Below are positions 1-7,887 of a stretch of 18,491 nucleotides of DNA, piece after piece; the first letter of the stretch is position 1; each line of letters opens with the position of its first letter. Made by a program: the position numbers and the translations under genes. The DNA is from an uncultured Dorea sp. (lineage in GTDB: Bacteria; Bacillota; Clostridia; Lachnospirales; Lachnospiraceae): positions 1 to 18,491 of the forward strand of contig CAJUBG010000067.1 of assembly GCA_910584575.1 (NCBI GenBank), given 5' to 3'. The notes beneath the pieces are model-generated. The model saw only the letters and a list, made by a program, of their open reading frames with translations. It was not told the DNA's origin and did no database searches.

Positions 1-52
1 GAGCACACGGCTGTTAACCGTGGGGTTGTTGGTTCGAGCCCAACTCGGGGAG
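1..52 (+). tRNA. tRNA-Asn (anticodon GTT), 3' part
   Basis: The window opens inside a tRNA. The anticodon stem pairs 6-10 with 18-22 and encloses a seven-base loop whose anticodon GTT (13-15) reads asparagine codons. The T arm pairs 28-32 with 40-44 around the loop TTCGAGC (33-39). The 3' acceptor strand is 45-51, with discriminator base G52. CCA is not encoded. The 5' half (acceptor 5' strand, D arm) lies outside the window. This is the tRNA species that the GatCAB pathway and the T-box further along would serve. Confidence 0.93.
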
Positions 53-61
53 TTGAAAAAG

Positions 62-91
62 CCTGTAAAACTCAGTGTTTGCAGGTTTTTT
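62..91 (+). terminator. Intrinsic terminator after tRNA-Asn
   Basis: An eight-pair stem (62-69 with 78-85, one G-T wobble) is followed directly by a T run at 86-90. It starts ten bases after the tRNA and ends before the next gene, so it most likely ends the tRNA transcript. Confidence 0.75.
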
Positions 92-126
92 ATTTTAATA
101 ATAAACAAGGAAACGGAGAATTTTTT

Positions 127-585
127 ATGAAAATACTGATTATAGATGCACAGGGAGGCGGCATGGGCAGACAGCTTGTTGCCTCTGTGAAAAAGAACTT
201 TCCGCATGTGGAGATTACGGCAGTCGGGACCAATGCTCTGTCAACCTCGAATATGCTGAAGGCAGGTCCAGACCATGCGGCCACCGGAGAGAATGCAGTA
301 ATTGTAGGCTGCAGAAATGCAGACCTTATTATCGGGCCGGTAGGGATTGCCATTGCAGATTCCATGTATGGTGAGATTACTCCGGCAATGGCTGCGGCTG
401 TGGGACAGAGTGACGTTAAAAAGCTGTTGATTCCCATCAATCATTGCAATCATATCATCGTTGGAGTGGAGAATACTTCTATGTCTCATATGCTGGAGGC
501 TGTGCTTGAAGAATTGAAGAAAGTTATGCCTTTAAAACAGCGTATAGATAACAAATTCGGCACTTTGCAACAAGAGAATTCATAA
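127..585 (+). CDS. DUF3842 family protein
   Basis: A 152-residue protein of unknown function that matches what I remember of the DUF3842 family. It begins with a beta strand and a glycine-rich turn (MKILIIDAQGGGMG), resembling a nucleotide-binding P-loop or Rossmann start. It continues with conserved-looking stretches around AVGTNALST, ATGENAVIVGCR and LLIPINHC. It has no signal peptide or membrane segment, so it should be cytoplasmic. I chose ATG 127 because GGAG at 115-118 is well spaced before it; an upstream in-frame TTG at 79 would lie inside the tRNA terminator. It converges on the hydF end. Its last codons and stop form one arm of a long hairpin (550-600). No function is assigned. Confidence 0.85.
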   Translation: MKILIIDAQGGGMGRQLVASVKKNFPHVEITAVGTNALSTSNMLKAGPDHAATGENAVIVGCRNADLIIGPVGIAIADSMYGEITPAMAAAVGQSDVKKLLIPINHCNHIIVGVENTSMSHMLEAVLEELKKVMPLKQRIDNKFGTLQQENS

Positions 586-623
586 AGTGCCGGATTTGTT
601 AGGCCACTGTTGTTGAGAACAGT
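550..623. terminator. Hairpins between convergent DUF3842 gene and hydF
   Basis: A 16-pair inverted repeat (550-565 with 585-600, one G-T wobble, 19-base loop) spans the last codons and stop of the DUF3842 gene. A second, six-pair hairpin (606-611 with 618-623) follows just before the hydF stop. Neither has a clear T run on either strand. They may act as a bidirectional terminator or as a block to 3' exonuclease between convergent genes; the role is inferred from position and stem strength. Confidence 0.45.
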
Positions 624-626
624 AAC

Positions 627-1829
627 TTAGATATGGAAAATTGCGATGCTTCTGTCAAGGATTCCCTTCATATAGGCAATGGTTGTCCCATAATTTGTAA
701 TTGGAACGCCGAAATCCTCAGCACATTTTAACCGATATTTCATCTCCCGTTCATTCAGCGTACATCCGCCGCAATGGACGATTAACTGATATTTCCCTAA
801 ATCCGCGGGGAACTCGGTTCCGCTGGTGAATTCAAAACGCAGCTCTTTTCCTGTATGTTTTTGTATCCATGCCGGAAGCTTCTCTGTTCCGATATCACCG
901 CATTGCCTGTGATGAGTGCAGCCTTCACATATAAGTACTGTATCCCCGTCATTTAAGGCATCCAGAAACTTGGCGCCATTTACAACCGTCTCAAGATTCC
1001 CTTTATATCTTGCGAACAGTATGGAAAATGAAGTCAAGGGGATATCCTCCGGTACATCGGCAGCCACCTGTTCAAACGCCTGGCTGTCTGTGATGACGAG
1101 GGAAGGCTTCCTCCCAAGGGAGGAGAGGGTTTCCTTAAGCTCTGTATTTCTTGTTACGACGGAAACAGCGCCGGATTCAAGTATGTCCCGAATAGTCTGC
1201 TGCTGTGGCAGAATGAGGCGTCCCTTGGGCGCCGCCTTGTCAATGGGAATGACAAGGACGACAAGGTCAAAGGGCTTTAGAAGGTCAGCGACAATTCGCC
1301 GTTTGTTATCTTCAGCAGGAGAGAGGGAGGCAATCAAATCCTTTAATTCCTGTATGTTTGTACGGTCTTCGGCGCTGACCCAAATCACGGGGATAGCGGC
1401 TTCATTGCCGATTCCTTTGGCGTCTGTGTCAGATATCAGATCAGCCTTATTCATAACGATTACGCAGGGAATGGATTTGTCATTTATTTTATTAAGGATT
1501 GCCTCATCCTCTTTCGTCATACCAACCGTCCCGTCCACAACGAGAACGGCGATGTCCGTCTTATTTAATATCTGGTACGTCTTTTGGATTCTAAGTGCGC
1601 CAAGTTTTCCATCATCGTCAAGCCCAGGGGTGTCAATCATCACCACCGGACCAAGGGGCAGAAGCTCCATGGCTTTTAGTACAGGATCGGTAGTGGTTCC
1701 TTTAATGTCGGAGACAATGGCAAGGCTCTGTCCGGTCAGTGCGTTGATGATGCTGGATTTTCCGGCATTGCGTTTTCCGAAAATTCCGATGTGTATGCGT
1801 TCACCGGAGGGGGTGTTGTTTAAACTCAT
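627..1829 (-). CDS. hydF: [FeFe]-hydrogenase maturation GTPase HydF
   Basis: HydF is the scaffold GTPase on which the diiron subcluster of the H-cluster is assembled before transfer to apo-hydrogenase. The 400-residue length is normal. The GTPase domain shows the P-loop GKRNAGKS (18-25), DTPG (66-69) and NKAD (127-130). The C-terminal cluster domain has the family pattern C-x-H-x46-C-x-x-C: C304, H306, C353 and C356 (HCGGC). It is the last gene of hydE-hydG-hydF, starting 17 bases after the hydG stop, with AAGGAG upstream of its ATG. Expression should therefore depend on the promoter and leader before hydE. No hydrogenase structural gene (hydA) is in the window, so the target enzyme is encoded elsewhere. 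The family call is secure. Confidence 0.97.
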   Translation of the reverse strand: MSLNNTPSGERIHIGIFGKRNAGKSSIINALTGQSLAIVSDIKGTTTDPVLKAMELLPLGPVVMIDTPGLDDDGKLGALRIQKTYQILNKTDIAVLVVDGTVGMTKEDEAILNKINDKSIPCVIVMNKADLISDTDAKGIGNEAAIPVIWVSAEDRTNIQELKDLIASLSPAEDNKRRIVADLLKPFDLVVLVIPIDKAAPKGRLILPQQQTIRDILESGAVSVVTRNTELKETLSSLGRKPSLVITDSQAFEQVAADVPEDIPLTSFSILFARYKGNLETVVNGAKFLDALNDGDTVLICEGCTHHRQCGDIGTEKLPAWIQKHTGKELRFEFTSGTEFPADLGKYQLIVHCGGCTLNEREMKYRLKCAEDFGVPITNYGTTIAYMKGILDRSIAIFHI

Positions 1830-1846
1830 GATGTAAATTTCTCCTT

Positions 1847-3268
1847 CTAAAAACGAAAATCTCTCCGGTTATTCTCACGAATCAGCTTCAAATTCTCAAG
1901 CACAACCGAGCGCGCCTTCTCATTTGGCACATTTAAGACCTCTTTATCAATCAGCTTATCCCCAATGGCCTTGGTAGCGGGAGATGCGTAATCCATCAGA
2001 TATTCCTCCAGGGTCATCAGTGCATTGGGATGACAGCAGTTTTGAATCTGCCCGCTTTTACACAGGGACATGAAACGGTCACCGGTTCGTCCCTCACGAT
2101 AACATGCGGTGCAGAAGCTCGGAAGGTAGTCCATCTCCATCAGCCAGCGCACGACTTCATCCAGGGTACGGTTGTCGATTACGTCGAACTGCTCAGACTT
2201 TGCATCTTCTGGTTCCGGCTCGCAATAGCCGCCCACACTGGTCTTTGAGCCGCCGCTAATCTGAGAAATACCCAGATGGAGAACACGCTCACGGGTTTTC
2301 TGGCTCTCGCGGGTAGAGATAATCATGCCCGTATAAGGAACCGCAATCCGGATACAGGCAACAATCTTGGCGAATGTATCGTCGTCGATTCCATTTGTAA
2401 ATGAATCCGCGTCAATATCGTCCGCATTGCGCAGTCTGGGTACACTGACGGTATGTGGGCCGACGCCGAAGGCAGCTTCTAAGTGTTCCGCGTGCATCAG
2501 AAGTCCTGCAAATTCATACCGGTATTTGTCAAGCCCAAAGAGAACCCCGACGCCCACGTCATCGATTCCGCCCTCCATGGCGCGGTCCATAGCCGTAGTG
2601 TGGTAGTCATAGTCGTGCTTCGGTCCGGTGGGGTGAAGCTCAAGATAGCTCTCCTTATGATAAGTCTCCTGGAACAGAATGTAGGTGCCGATTCCGGCTT
2701 CTTTAAGCAGACGGTAGTTGTCAACCGTGGTTGCCGCGATATTGATGTTCACACGGCGGATAGCGCCGTTTTTATGCTTGATACTGTAAATAGTATTGAT
2801 GCAGTCCAGATAGTAGTCCATGGTATTGTGAACCGGGTCTTCACCGGCTTCTAAGGCAAGCCGTTTGTGCCCCATATCCTGAAGGGCGATTACCTCGCGG
2901 CGAATTTCCTCCTGGGTCAGCTTCTTTCTGGCGATATGCTTGTTCTTCATGTGGTAAGGGCAGTAGGTACAGCCATTGACACAGTAGTTGGACAGATACA
3001 GCGGTGCAAAGAGCACAATACGGTTGCCATAGAAGTCCTTCTTAATCTGCTCGGCCAGCCGGAAAATCTTCTGGTTCATTTCCTCGTCCTCACAGGCAAG
3101 GAGGACGGAAGCCTCCCTGTGGGATAAGCCTTTGCGGAGTGCGGCTTTTTCGATTAAGGACTCGATAAGCTCAGAGTTATTCTTGTTTGCGTCTGCGTAG
3201 GCGAGGGTGTCCAGAATTTCCTGGTGGTTGATAAAGTCTTCAGGGTTTTTTGAATGAACGTCATACAT
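1847..3268 (-). CDS. hydG: [FeFe]-hydrogenase maturase HydG (radical SAM tyrosine lyase)
   Basis: HydG cleaves L-tyrosine by radical SAM chemistry and yields the CO and cyanide ligands of the H-cluster diiron site. The protein has 473 residues, a usual length. The radical SAM cluster motif C-x3-C-x2-C is C96, C100 and C103. The C-terminal auxiliary cluster motif C-x2-C-x22-C, diagnostic of HydG against the related thiazole enzyme ThiH, is C386, C389 and C412. The start codon overlaps the end of hydE by eight bases. Its strong site AGGAGG lies inside the hydE 3' end, so the two are probably translationally coupled. It is the middle gene of the maturation operon. Confidence 0.97.
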   Translation of the reverse strand: MYDVHSKNPEDFINHQEILDTLAYADANKNNSELIESLIEKAALRKGLSHREASVLLACEDEEMNQKIFRLAEQIKKDFYGNRIVLFAPLYLSNYCVNGCTYCPYHMKNKHIARKKLTQEEIRREVIALQDMGHKRLALEAGEDPVHNTMDYYLDCINTIYSIKHKNGAIRRVNINIAATTVDNYRLLKEAGIGTYILFQETYHKESYLELHPTGPKHDYDYHTTAMDRAMEGGIDDVGVGVLFGLDKYRYEFAGLLMHAEHLEAAFGVGPHTVSVPRLRNADDIDADSFTNGIDDDTFAKIVACIRIAVPYTGMIISTRESQKTRERVLHLGISQISGGSKTSVGGYCEPEPEDAKSEQFDVIDNRTLDEVVRWLMEMDYLPSFCTACYREGRTGDRFMSLCKSGQIQNCCHPNALMTLEEYLMDYASPATKAIGDKLIDKEVLNVPNEKARSVVLENLKLIRENNRRDFRF

Positions 3269-4388
3269 TATTATATCCTCCTAAATTTAAATGTTTTCTT
3301 TCTGAAAGGTTCAAGGAATCGCCGCGGGCGGTAACAATCCGATAACCGATAGTTTCCATACGGCTTTCCAGAGATTTCCGGCACTCGGCGGCTTCGTCTC
3401 CTGTACAGATTTTATTGTCATACAGGGAATAGTCTTTGCGCACACTGGTTGGCGACAGGTTCGGCATCACCACATTTGCACCTGCCAGAATCCCAAGCTC
3501 ACGCCCGTTGGAGGCGATGGTGCCAAGCGCGGTTGTGGCGGGAAGTAATACCTTTGGAAGCATAAGCCTTAGAAGCCCAAGCATAAACAAGGTCAGTTCT
3601 AATGTGCCTGAGGTCTGGTCTTTAAATGGCGTGTCATGGTGTACGATAAATGGCCCAATCCCCACCATCTGGGGATTCAGTTCTTTGATAAACAGCATAT
3701 CCTCGGCCAAATGTTCTGCCGTCTGGTAAGGCGAGCCTACCATGAAGCCGGTCCCTACCTGGTAGCCAATCTCTTTCAGGCGCCATAAACATTCCTGTCT
3801 TTTAGCGGCGGTAAGGGACGGTGGATGAAGCCTTGAATAGTGCAGTACATTATAGGTTTCGTGCCGCAGAAGATAACGGTCTGCGCCGGCCTCAAAGTAT
3901 TGTCTGTAACTGTCATAGGATTTCTCTCCGATTGACAGGGTGAGCGCGCAGTCAGGGTGCTGCTTCTTGATTTGACGGATGAGACGCAGCATTTTTTCAT
4001 CCGTGTAGTAACCATCCTCTCCGCCCTGCAGGACGAAGGTACGAAAGCCCAACTCATATCCTGTGCGGCAGCAGGAGAGGATGTCATCTTCTGTGAGCCG
4101 GTAGCGGGCGGCATGGGTGTTGCTTTTGCGTATCCCGCAATAGAGACAGTCGTTTCGGCAGTAGTTGGTAAATTCAATCAGCCCCCTTATATAGATATCA
4201 TGGCCGTAATAAAGGTGGCGTTCTTCCCTTGCCAGAGTGAACAGATATTCTGCAAGTTCGGGGGTACGGCCTGTGATGAGCCGTACCCAATCGTCCTTGG
4301 TAAGCGTGCGGTTTTCTTTCAGCTTGTCAATGAGGCGGCAGGGCGCGGCTTTTTGTATATTCTTGTCACTGTCAGTATATTTCTGCAT
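3261..4388 (-). CDS. hydE: [FeFe]-hydrogenase maturase HydE (radical SAM)
   Basis: HydE is the radical SAM enzyme that acts with HydG and HydF to make the diiron subcluster, including its dithiolate bridge. The 375-residue protein carries C-x3-C-x2-C at C77, C81 and C84 (CRNDCLYC), followed by a complete radical SAM barrel. The second, non-essential cluster site known in some HydE proteins appears incomplete: C328 and C336 are present, but Ser is at 339 where a third Cys would be expected from my memory of the family. AAGGAG precedes the ATG. It is the first gene after the structured leader and terminator at 4421-4645, so that leader is likely to control all three maturases. Confidence 0.95.
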   Translation of the reverse strand: MQKYTDSDKNIQKAAPCRLIDKLKENRTLTKDDWVRLITGRTPELAEYLFTLAREERHLYYGHDIYIRGLIEFTNYCRNDCLYCGIRKSNTHAARYRLTEDDILSCCRTGYELGFRTFVLQGGEDGYYTDEKMLRLIRQIKKQHPDCALTLSIGEKSYDSYRQYFEAGADRYLLRHETYNVLHYSRLHPPSLTAAKRQECLWRLKEIGYQVGTGFMVGSPYQTAEHLAEDMLFIKELNPQMVGIGPFIVHHDTPFKDQTSGTLELTLFMLGLLRLMLPKVLLPATTALGTIASNGRELGILAGANVVMPNLSPTSVRKDYSLYDNKICTGDEAAECRKSLESRMETIGYRIVTARGDSLNLSERKHLNLGGYNNV

Positions 4389-4420
4389 AAATCACTCCTT
4401 TGGAAATAGCCTCTGAAACG

Positions 4421-4452
4421 TAAAAAACCTGACGCAAAAAAGGCGTCAGGTT
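4421..4452 (-). terminator. Intrinsic terminator before hydE
   Basis: A perfect ten-pair stem (4452-4443 with 4435-4426, seven-base loop) is followed on the minus strand by a T run down to 4422. It lies 33 bases upstream of the hydE start codon, after the structured leader and before the coding region. This is the arrangement of a transcription attenuator, or of the 3' end of an independent small RNA. Confidence 0.88.
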
Positions 4453-4645
4453 CGATAAATGCTACCCAAGGGTACACCGCAATAAATGCCCCTATCGGGG
4501 CGGGTGGACTTCGTCCAATAAGGTATGGGTATAAAACCAAAAGGGTAAAGATGTCCCTACCCTGTGAATCTGTCTGGAATCTGCGCGCCTTTTCACTCAG
4601 CATACCCTGGCGTATGGCAAGGATACCTTTGTGAGCAGTACGTTT
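4421..4645 (-). ncRNA. Structured leader or small RNA upstream of hydE
   Basis: About 225 bases between a strong promoter and a perfect terminator, immediately before hydE. Read on the minus strand it can form several short helices: 4616-4612 with 4605-4601; 4596-4592 with 4568-4564; 4562-4558 with 4547-4543; 4517-4513 with 4509-4505 (GAA loop); 4501-4497 with 4492-4488 (GATA tetraloop); and 4474-4471 with 4466-4463 (CTTG loop). A seven-pair long-range helix is possible between 4629-4623 and 4526-4520. This resembles a riboswitch or attenuator with an expression platform, or a free small RNA. I compared it by memory with common classes (T-box, TPP, FMN, SAM, cobalamin, lysine, M-box, c-di-GMP, THF, 6S, RNase P, tmRNA, SRP) and recognised none. 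Confidence 0.65.
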
Positions 4646-4651
4646 TGATTT

Positions 4652-4680
4652 ATTATACCACAGGGGGAAATGATGCACAA
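4652..4680 (-). promoter_or_regulatory. Sigma-A-type promoter for the hyd leader
   Basis: On the minus strand TTGTGC (4680-4675) is followed after exactly 17 bases by a perfect TATAAT (4657-4652). Transcription would begin near 4645. It is divergent from the promoter of the beta-galactosidase gene, whose -35 box starts only 38 bases away. Confidence 0.75.
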
Positions 4681-4717
4681 TGAAAGTTTAAGTTTTCACA
4701 AAAATGGGGAAATCGGA

Positions 4718-4745
4718 TTGCATGGTGGTTAGCATATGTTATAAT
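4718..4745 (+). promoter_or_regulatory. Promoter for the beta-galactosidase operon
   Basis: TTGCAT (4718-4723) and TATAAT (4740-4745) are separated by 16 bases, and the start codon follows 45 bases later with GAGAGGAGA before it. No inverted repeat that would clearly serve as a repressor site was seen around it. Confidence 0.6.
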
Positions 4746-4789
4746 ATTTCTATAATAAAAAGGATGAAGTCAATGAGAGGAGAATATAA

Positions 4790-7700
4790 GTGGCAAGAGT
4801 GAAAAAGCGTTGGGAGGATGAGCAGCTTCTGCATATTGGAAGATGTACGCCCCACACGGATTTTAAGAGAAGGCCAGGGCATGAAGCCAGAATTTCCCTG
4901 AACGGAGACTGGCGGTTTCTCTACATCAAGGCGCCGGAATACTCGCCAGAGGGTTTTTCGGAGGTGGATTTTCCGGACAGTGAGTGGGACAAGCTTCAGG
5001 TGCCGTCCTGTTGGGAGATGAAGGGATACGGGAATATGCATTACACGGACGTCTGGTATCTGTTTCCGGTGAACCCGCCCTTTGTGCCTTCCGAGAATCC
5101 GACGGGGATTTACCGGAGAACCGTGACAGTTCCGGAGGAATGGGGTGGAAAGAGAATCATCTTAAGGTTTGAGGGCGCAGGCAGCGCCTTGGACGTATGG
5201 GTAAATGGACACCATGCGGGCTATACTAAGGGAAGCCGCCTTTCGTCGGAATTCGAGCTGACAGATTTCGTATATCCAGGTGAGAACCAGATTACGGTTC
5301 GTGTGTACAAATGGTCTGACGGAACCTACCTTGAGTGTCAGGATATGTGGTGGTATGGCGGGATTTACAGGGATGTTACGCTGATTGCCAGACCGGAAAA
5401 GGGACTTGAGGATTATGTTGTGGAGGCGGGGCTTGACGATCATTACCAGAAAGGGCTTTTGGTTCAGAAGATTACTGCTGCGAAAGAGGCAGAACGGGCA
5501 GAGTGGAGGCTTAAAGATGCAGAAGGAGTAGAGATTGCCTCCGGAAAGGAGAAGCTTCAATGTGGATATGGGGAAATCCGAACCAATATAGGCACAGTTT
5601 GGCCGTGGAGTGCAGAGATACCCTCTCTTTACAGACTGACACTTAGGCTGTATGGGAAGGAAGGGACGGCTGACATATTGGATGAGGCGGAGGTTTACAC
5701 GGGCTTTAGGAGGGTGGAGGTTAGAGGTTCCAATTTCCTGGTAAACGGTGTACCCATTCTGCTGAACGGGGTCAATATGCACGATTTCAGTCCCAGAGGC
5801 GGCGCGGTGGTAAGTCGGGAGACGGTGGATGAGCATTTGCGGATGATGAAGCGTTATAATATCAATGCAATCCGCTGCGCCCACTATCCGAAGATGCCGT
5901 ATTTTTATGAGTTGTGCGATAGATATGGTTTTTATGTCATTGATGAAGCGGATTTGGAAACCCATGGATTTGAATGGATTGAAAGGTACGAGTGGCTGAA
6001 TAATGAGGAAAGCTGGCGGGAAGCGTACATTGACCGTGCTGTGCGCATGGTTAGAGAGCACCGGAATCACCCGTGCGTCTTGATGTGGTCCCTTGGAAAC
6101 GAATCTTCGGTGGGGAAGAATTTTAACGCGTCGGCAGAAGCAATCCGAGAACTGGATAGTTCCCGACTTATCCATTATGAAAGCGATTATGGGGCGGATA
6201 TCACAGACGTGTATTCAACCATGTATACCAGGCTTGACGGTCTTCGCCAGATTGGAGAGAGCAACGATGGCCATGGGAAGCCTCATATTCTGTGCGAGTA
6301 TGGACATGCCATGGGAAACGGGCCTGGGAACCTTGAGGAGTACCAGGCGTTATTCCGGAAATACGACAGACTTCAGGGCGGCTTTATCTGGGAGTGGTAC
6401 GACCATGGGATTGAGAAGAATGTGCGCGGCAGTCATACCACATGGCAGTATGGCGGTGATTTTGGGGATGAGCCCAACAATTCTAATTTCTGCATGGACG
6501 GGCTGATAAGACCGGACGGCGCTGCATCTTCAGGGCTTTGGCATTACAAGCAGGTGATTGCGCCGGTAAAGGCGGAGGCGGTTCGATTATCGGAGGGAAT
6601 CGTCAAGGTTAAGAATCTTTACGACTTTAAGGACTTAAGGGGCGTTGCACTGGAATATCAGATTGTTCATGACGAGACGGTTGACGCTTCGGGACGGATA
6701 GAGGAATTACGGGCGGACGCAGGGGAAGAAACGCTGGTAAAGCTTCCCTATACGTTGGGAAAAATGGAGTCGGGAAAGGATTATTATCTGAATCTGTCAT
6801 TTGTGTATAAAACTGCTGTGGATTATGCGCCTGCCGGCGCAGAGATTGGAACAGAGCAGTTTCTTCTACCGGCCTGTGGTACGGGAGACCGTGAGATTTT
6901 AGCAACTGTTCGTCAGGAGGCAGACGGCTTGGGCTGCTGTGCGCAGATACAGGAGGAAGCCCAAATGCCTGCATCAGTGGGAAAGGGGATTGAAGTTAAG
7001 GAAACGGCTGTTAAAACCGAGATAACCGGAGACGGCTTTTTCGTTGCTTTTGACAGAGTGACAGGCAGGCTTTTAGAGTATGAGGCAGAGGGAAAGAGAA
7101 TGATTACGGCTGGCCCCTCTATGAATCTGTGGCGTGCCCCAATCGACAATGATATGTACAAGGTGGCGGATTGGAAGGGAAAATATTTCCTGCATCGGCA
7201 GCAAGAGCAGTTGGAGGAATTCGTGGTTGAAAAGGGCAAAGAGGAGGTACTTGTGCGGATTCGGACACATTTCTCACCCCTTAGCATGGCGTTTGGCTTC
7301 AAGGTTTGCTATGCCTGGACGATCCGAGGAAACGGAGAGCTTGCTCTGTCGTTGGATATGAAGGGCTTTCGATACAGCGGCTTCATACCGGAATTCATTC
7401 CACGCATTGGCATTGAGCTGCGGCTTCCAAAAGAAATGAGAAATATTGTGTGGTACGGGCTTGGACCGGAGGAAAATTATTGTGACATGAAGTCTGCGGC
7501 GCAGATGGGTATTTACCGGAAAACCGTGGAGGAGATGCATGTCGAGTATGGAAAGCCGCAGGAGAACGGGCATCGGGAGGCAGTGCGCTGGCTTGCGGCA
7601 GGCGACGGCAGGGAAAGCCTGCTAATCTGTTCTGAAAAAGGAATCGGGATAAATGTGCATGATTATACGATTGACGCGTTGGAGTGTGCGAGACATGCAG

Positions 7701-7885
7701 GCGAGATCAAACGCTGCGGTGAAACGGTGGTTCATTTGGATGCGAAGCACTCTGGATTGGGAAGTAATTCCTGCGGGGAAGAACAGACATATGTAAATAA
7801 AACGAAGCTCAATGATTATTCTATGAAGCTTGTATTTCGGTGCGTAAGGAATGAAGATTTGATTGAGGAAAGCAGGAGGCGTTAG
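4790..7885 (+). CDS. Beta-galactosidase, glycoside hydrolase family 2 (LacZ-like)
   Basis: A large cytoplasmic GH2 beta-galactosidase of 1031 residues, a normal length for the LacZ/EbgA type, with no signal peptide. It should hydrolyse lactose or other terminal beta-galactosides. Order of domains: sugar-binding jelly roll (about 40-200), Ig-like domain (about 200-310), TIM barrel (about 315-610), further Ig-like domain, and the C-terminal beta-gal small-chain domain (about 750-1020). The catalytic acid/base is E438 in LGNESS and the nucleophile is E503 in CEYGHAMGNG. The start is GTG with AGGAGA seven bases upstream. It leads a plus-strand run with the Fic, 205-residue and MATE genes, and no sugar transporter or regulator is next to it. 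Substrate preference cannot be read from the sequence. Confidence 0.95.
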   Translation: MARVKKRWEDEQLLHIGRCTPHTDFKRRPGHEARISLNGDWRFLYIKAPEYSPEGFSEVDFPDSEWDKLQVPSCWEMKGYGNMHYTDVWYLFPVNPPFVPSENPTGIYRRTVTVPEEWGGKRIILRFEGAGSALDVWVNGHHAGYTKGSRLSSEFELTDFVYPGENQITVRVYKWSDGTYLECQDMWWYGGIYRDVTLIARPEKGLEDYVVEAGLDDHYQKGLLVQKITAAKEAERAEWRLKDAEGVEIASGKEKLQCGYGEIRTNIGTVWPWSAEIPSLYRLTLRLYGKEGTADILDEAEVYTGFRRVEVRGSNFLVNGVPILLNGVNMHDFSPRGGAVVSRETVDEHLRMMKRYNINAIRCAHYPKMPYFYELCDRYGFYVIDEADLETHGFEWIERYEWLNNEESWREAYIDRAVRMVREHRNHPCVLMWSLGNESSVGKNFNASAEAIRELDSSRLIHYESDYGADITDVYSTMYTRLDGLRQIGESNDGHGKPHILCEYGHAMGNGPGNLEEYQALFRKYDRLQGGFIWEWYDHGIEKNVRGSHTTWQYGGDFGDEPNNSNFCMDGLIRPDGAASSGLWHYKQVIAPVKAEAVRLSEGIVKVKNLYDFKDLRGVALEYQIVHDETVDASGRIEELRADAGEETLVKLPYTLGKMESGKDYYLNLSFVYKTAVDYAPAGAEIGTEQFLLPACGTGDREILATVRQEADGLGCCAQIQEEAQMPASVGKGIEVKETAVKTEITGDGFFVAFDRVTGRLLEYEAEGKRMITAGPSMNLWRAPIDNDMYKVADWKGKYFLHRQQEQLEEFVVEKGKEEVLVRIRTHFSPLSMAFGFKVCYAWTIRGNGELALSLDMKGFRYSGFIPEFIPRIGIELRLPKEMRNIVWYGLGPEENYCDMKSAAQMGIYRKTVEEMHVEYGKPQENGHREAVRWLAAGDGRESLLICSEKGIGINVHDYTIDALECARHAGEIKRCGETVVHLDAKHSGLGSNSCGEEQTYVNKTKLNDYSMKLVFRCVRNEDLIEESRRR

Positions 7886-7887
7886 GG

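Noticed and set aside
79..126. Upstream TTG start that would lengthen the DUF3842 protein by 16 residues
   Set aside because: It lies in the tRNA terminator hairpin and has no ribosome site; ATG 127 has GGAG at good spacing and gives the usual family N terminus.
916..1836. Plus-strand open frame of 306 codons opposite hydF
   Set aside because: Low-complexity, serine/arginine-rich shadow of hydF, with no ribosome site and no family resemblance.
4319..4678. Minus-strand open frame of 119 codons running from the hyd promoter into hydE
   Set aside because: Its ATG lies upstream of the predicted transcription start and the frame crosses the terminator and hydE in another frame; the region is better explained as structured RNA.
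5162..6175. Minus-strand open frame of 337 codons inside the beta-galactosidase gene
   Set aside because: Shadow of a gene with both catalytic glutamates and full length; the antisense product resembles nothing known.
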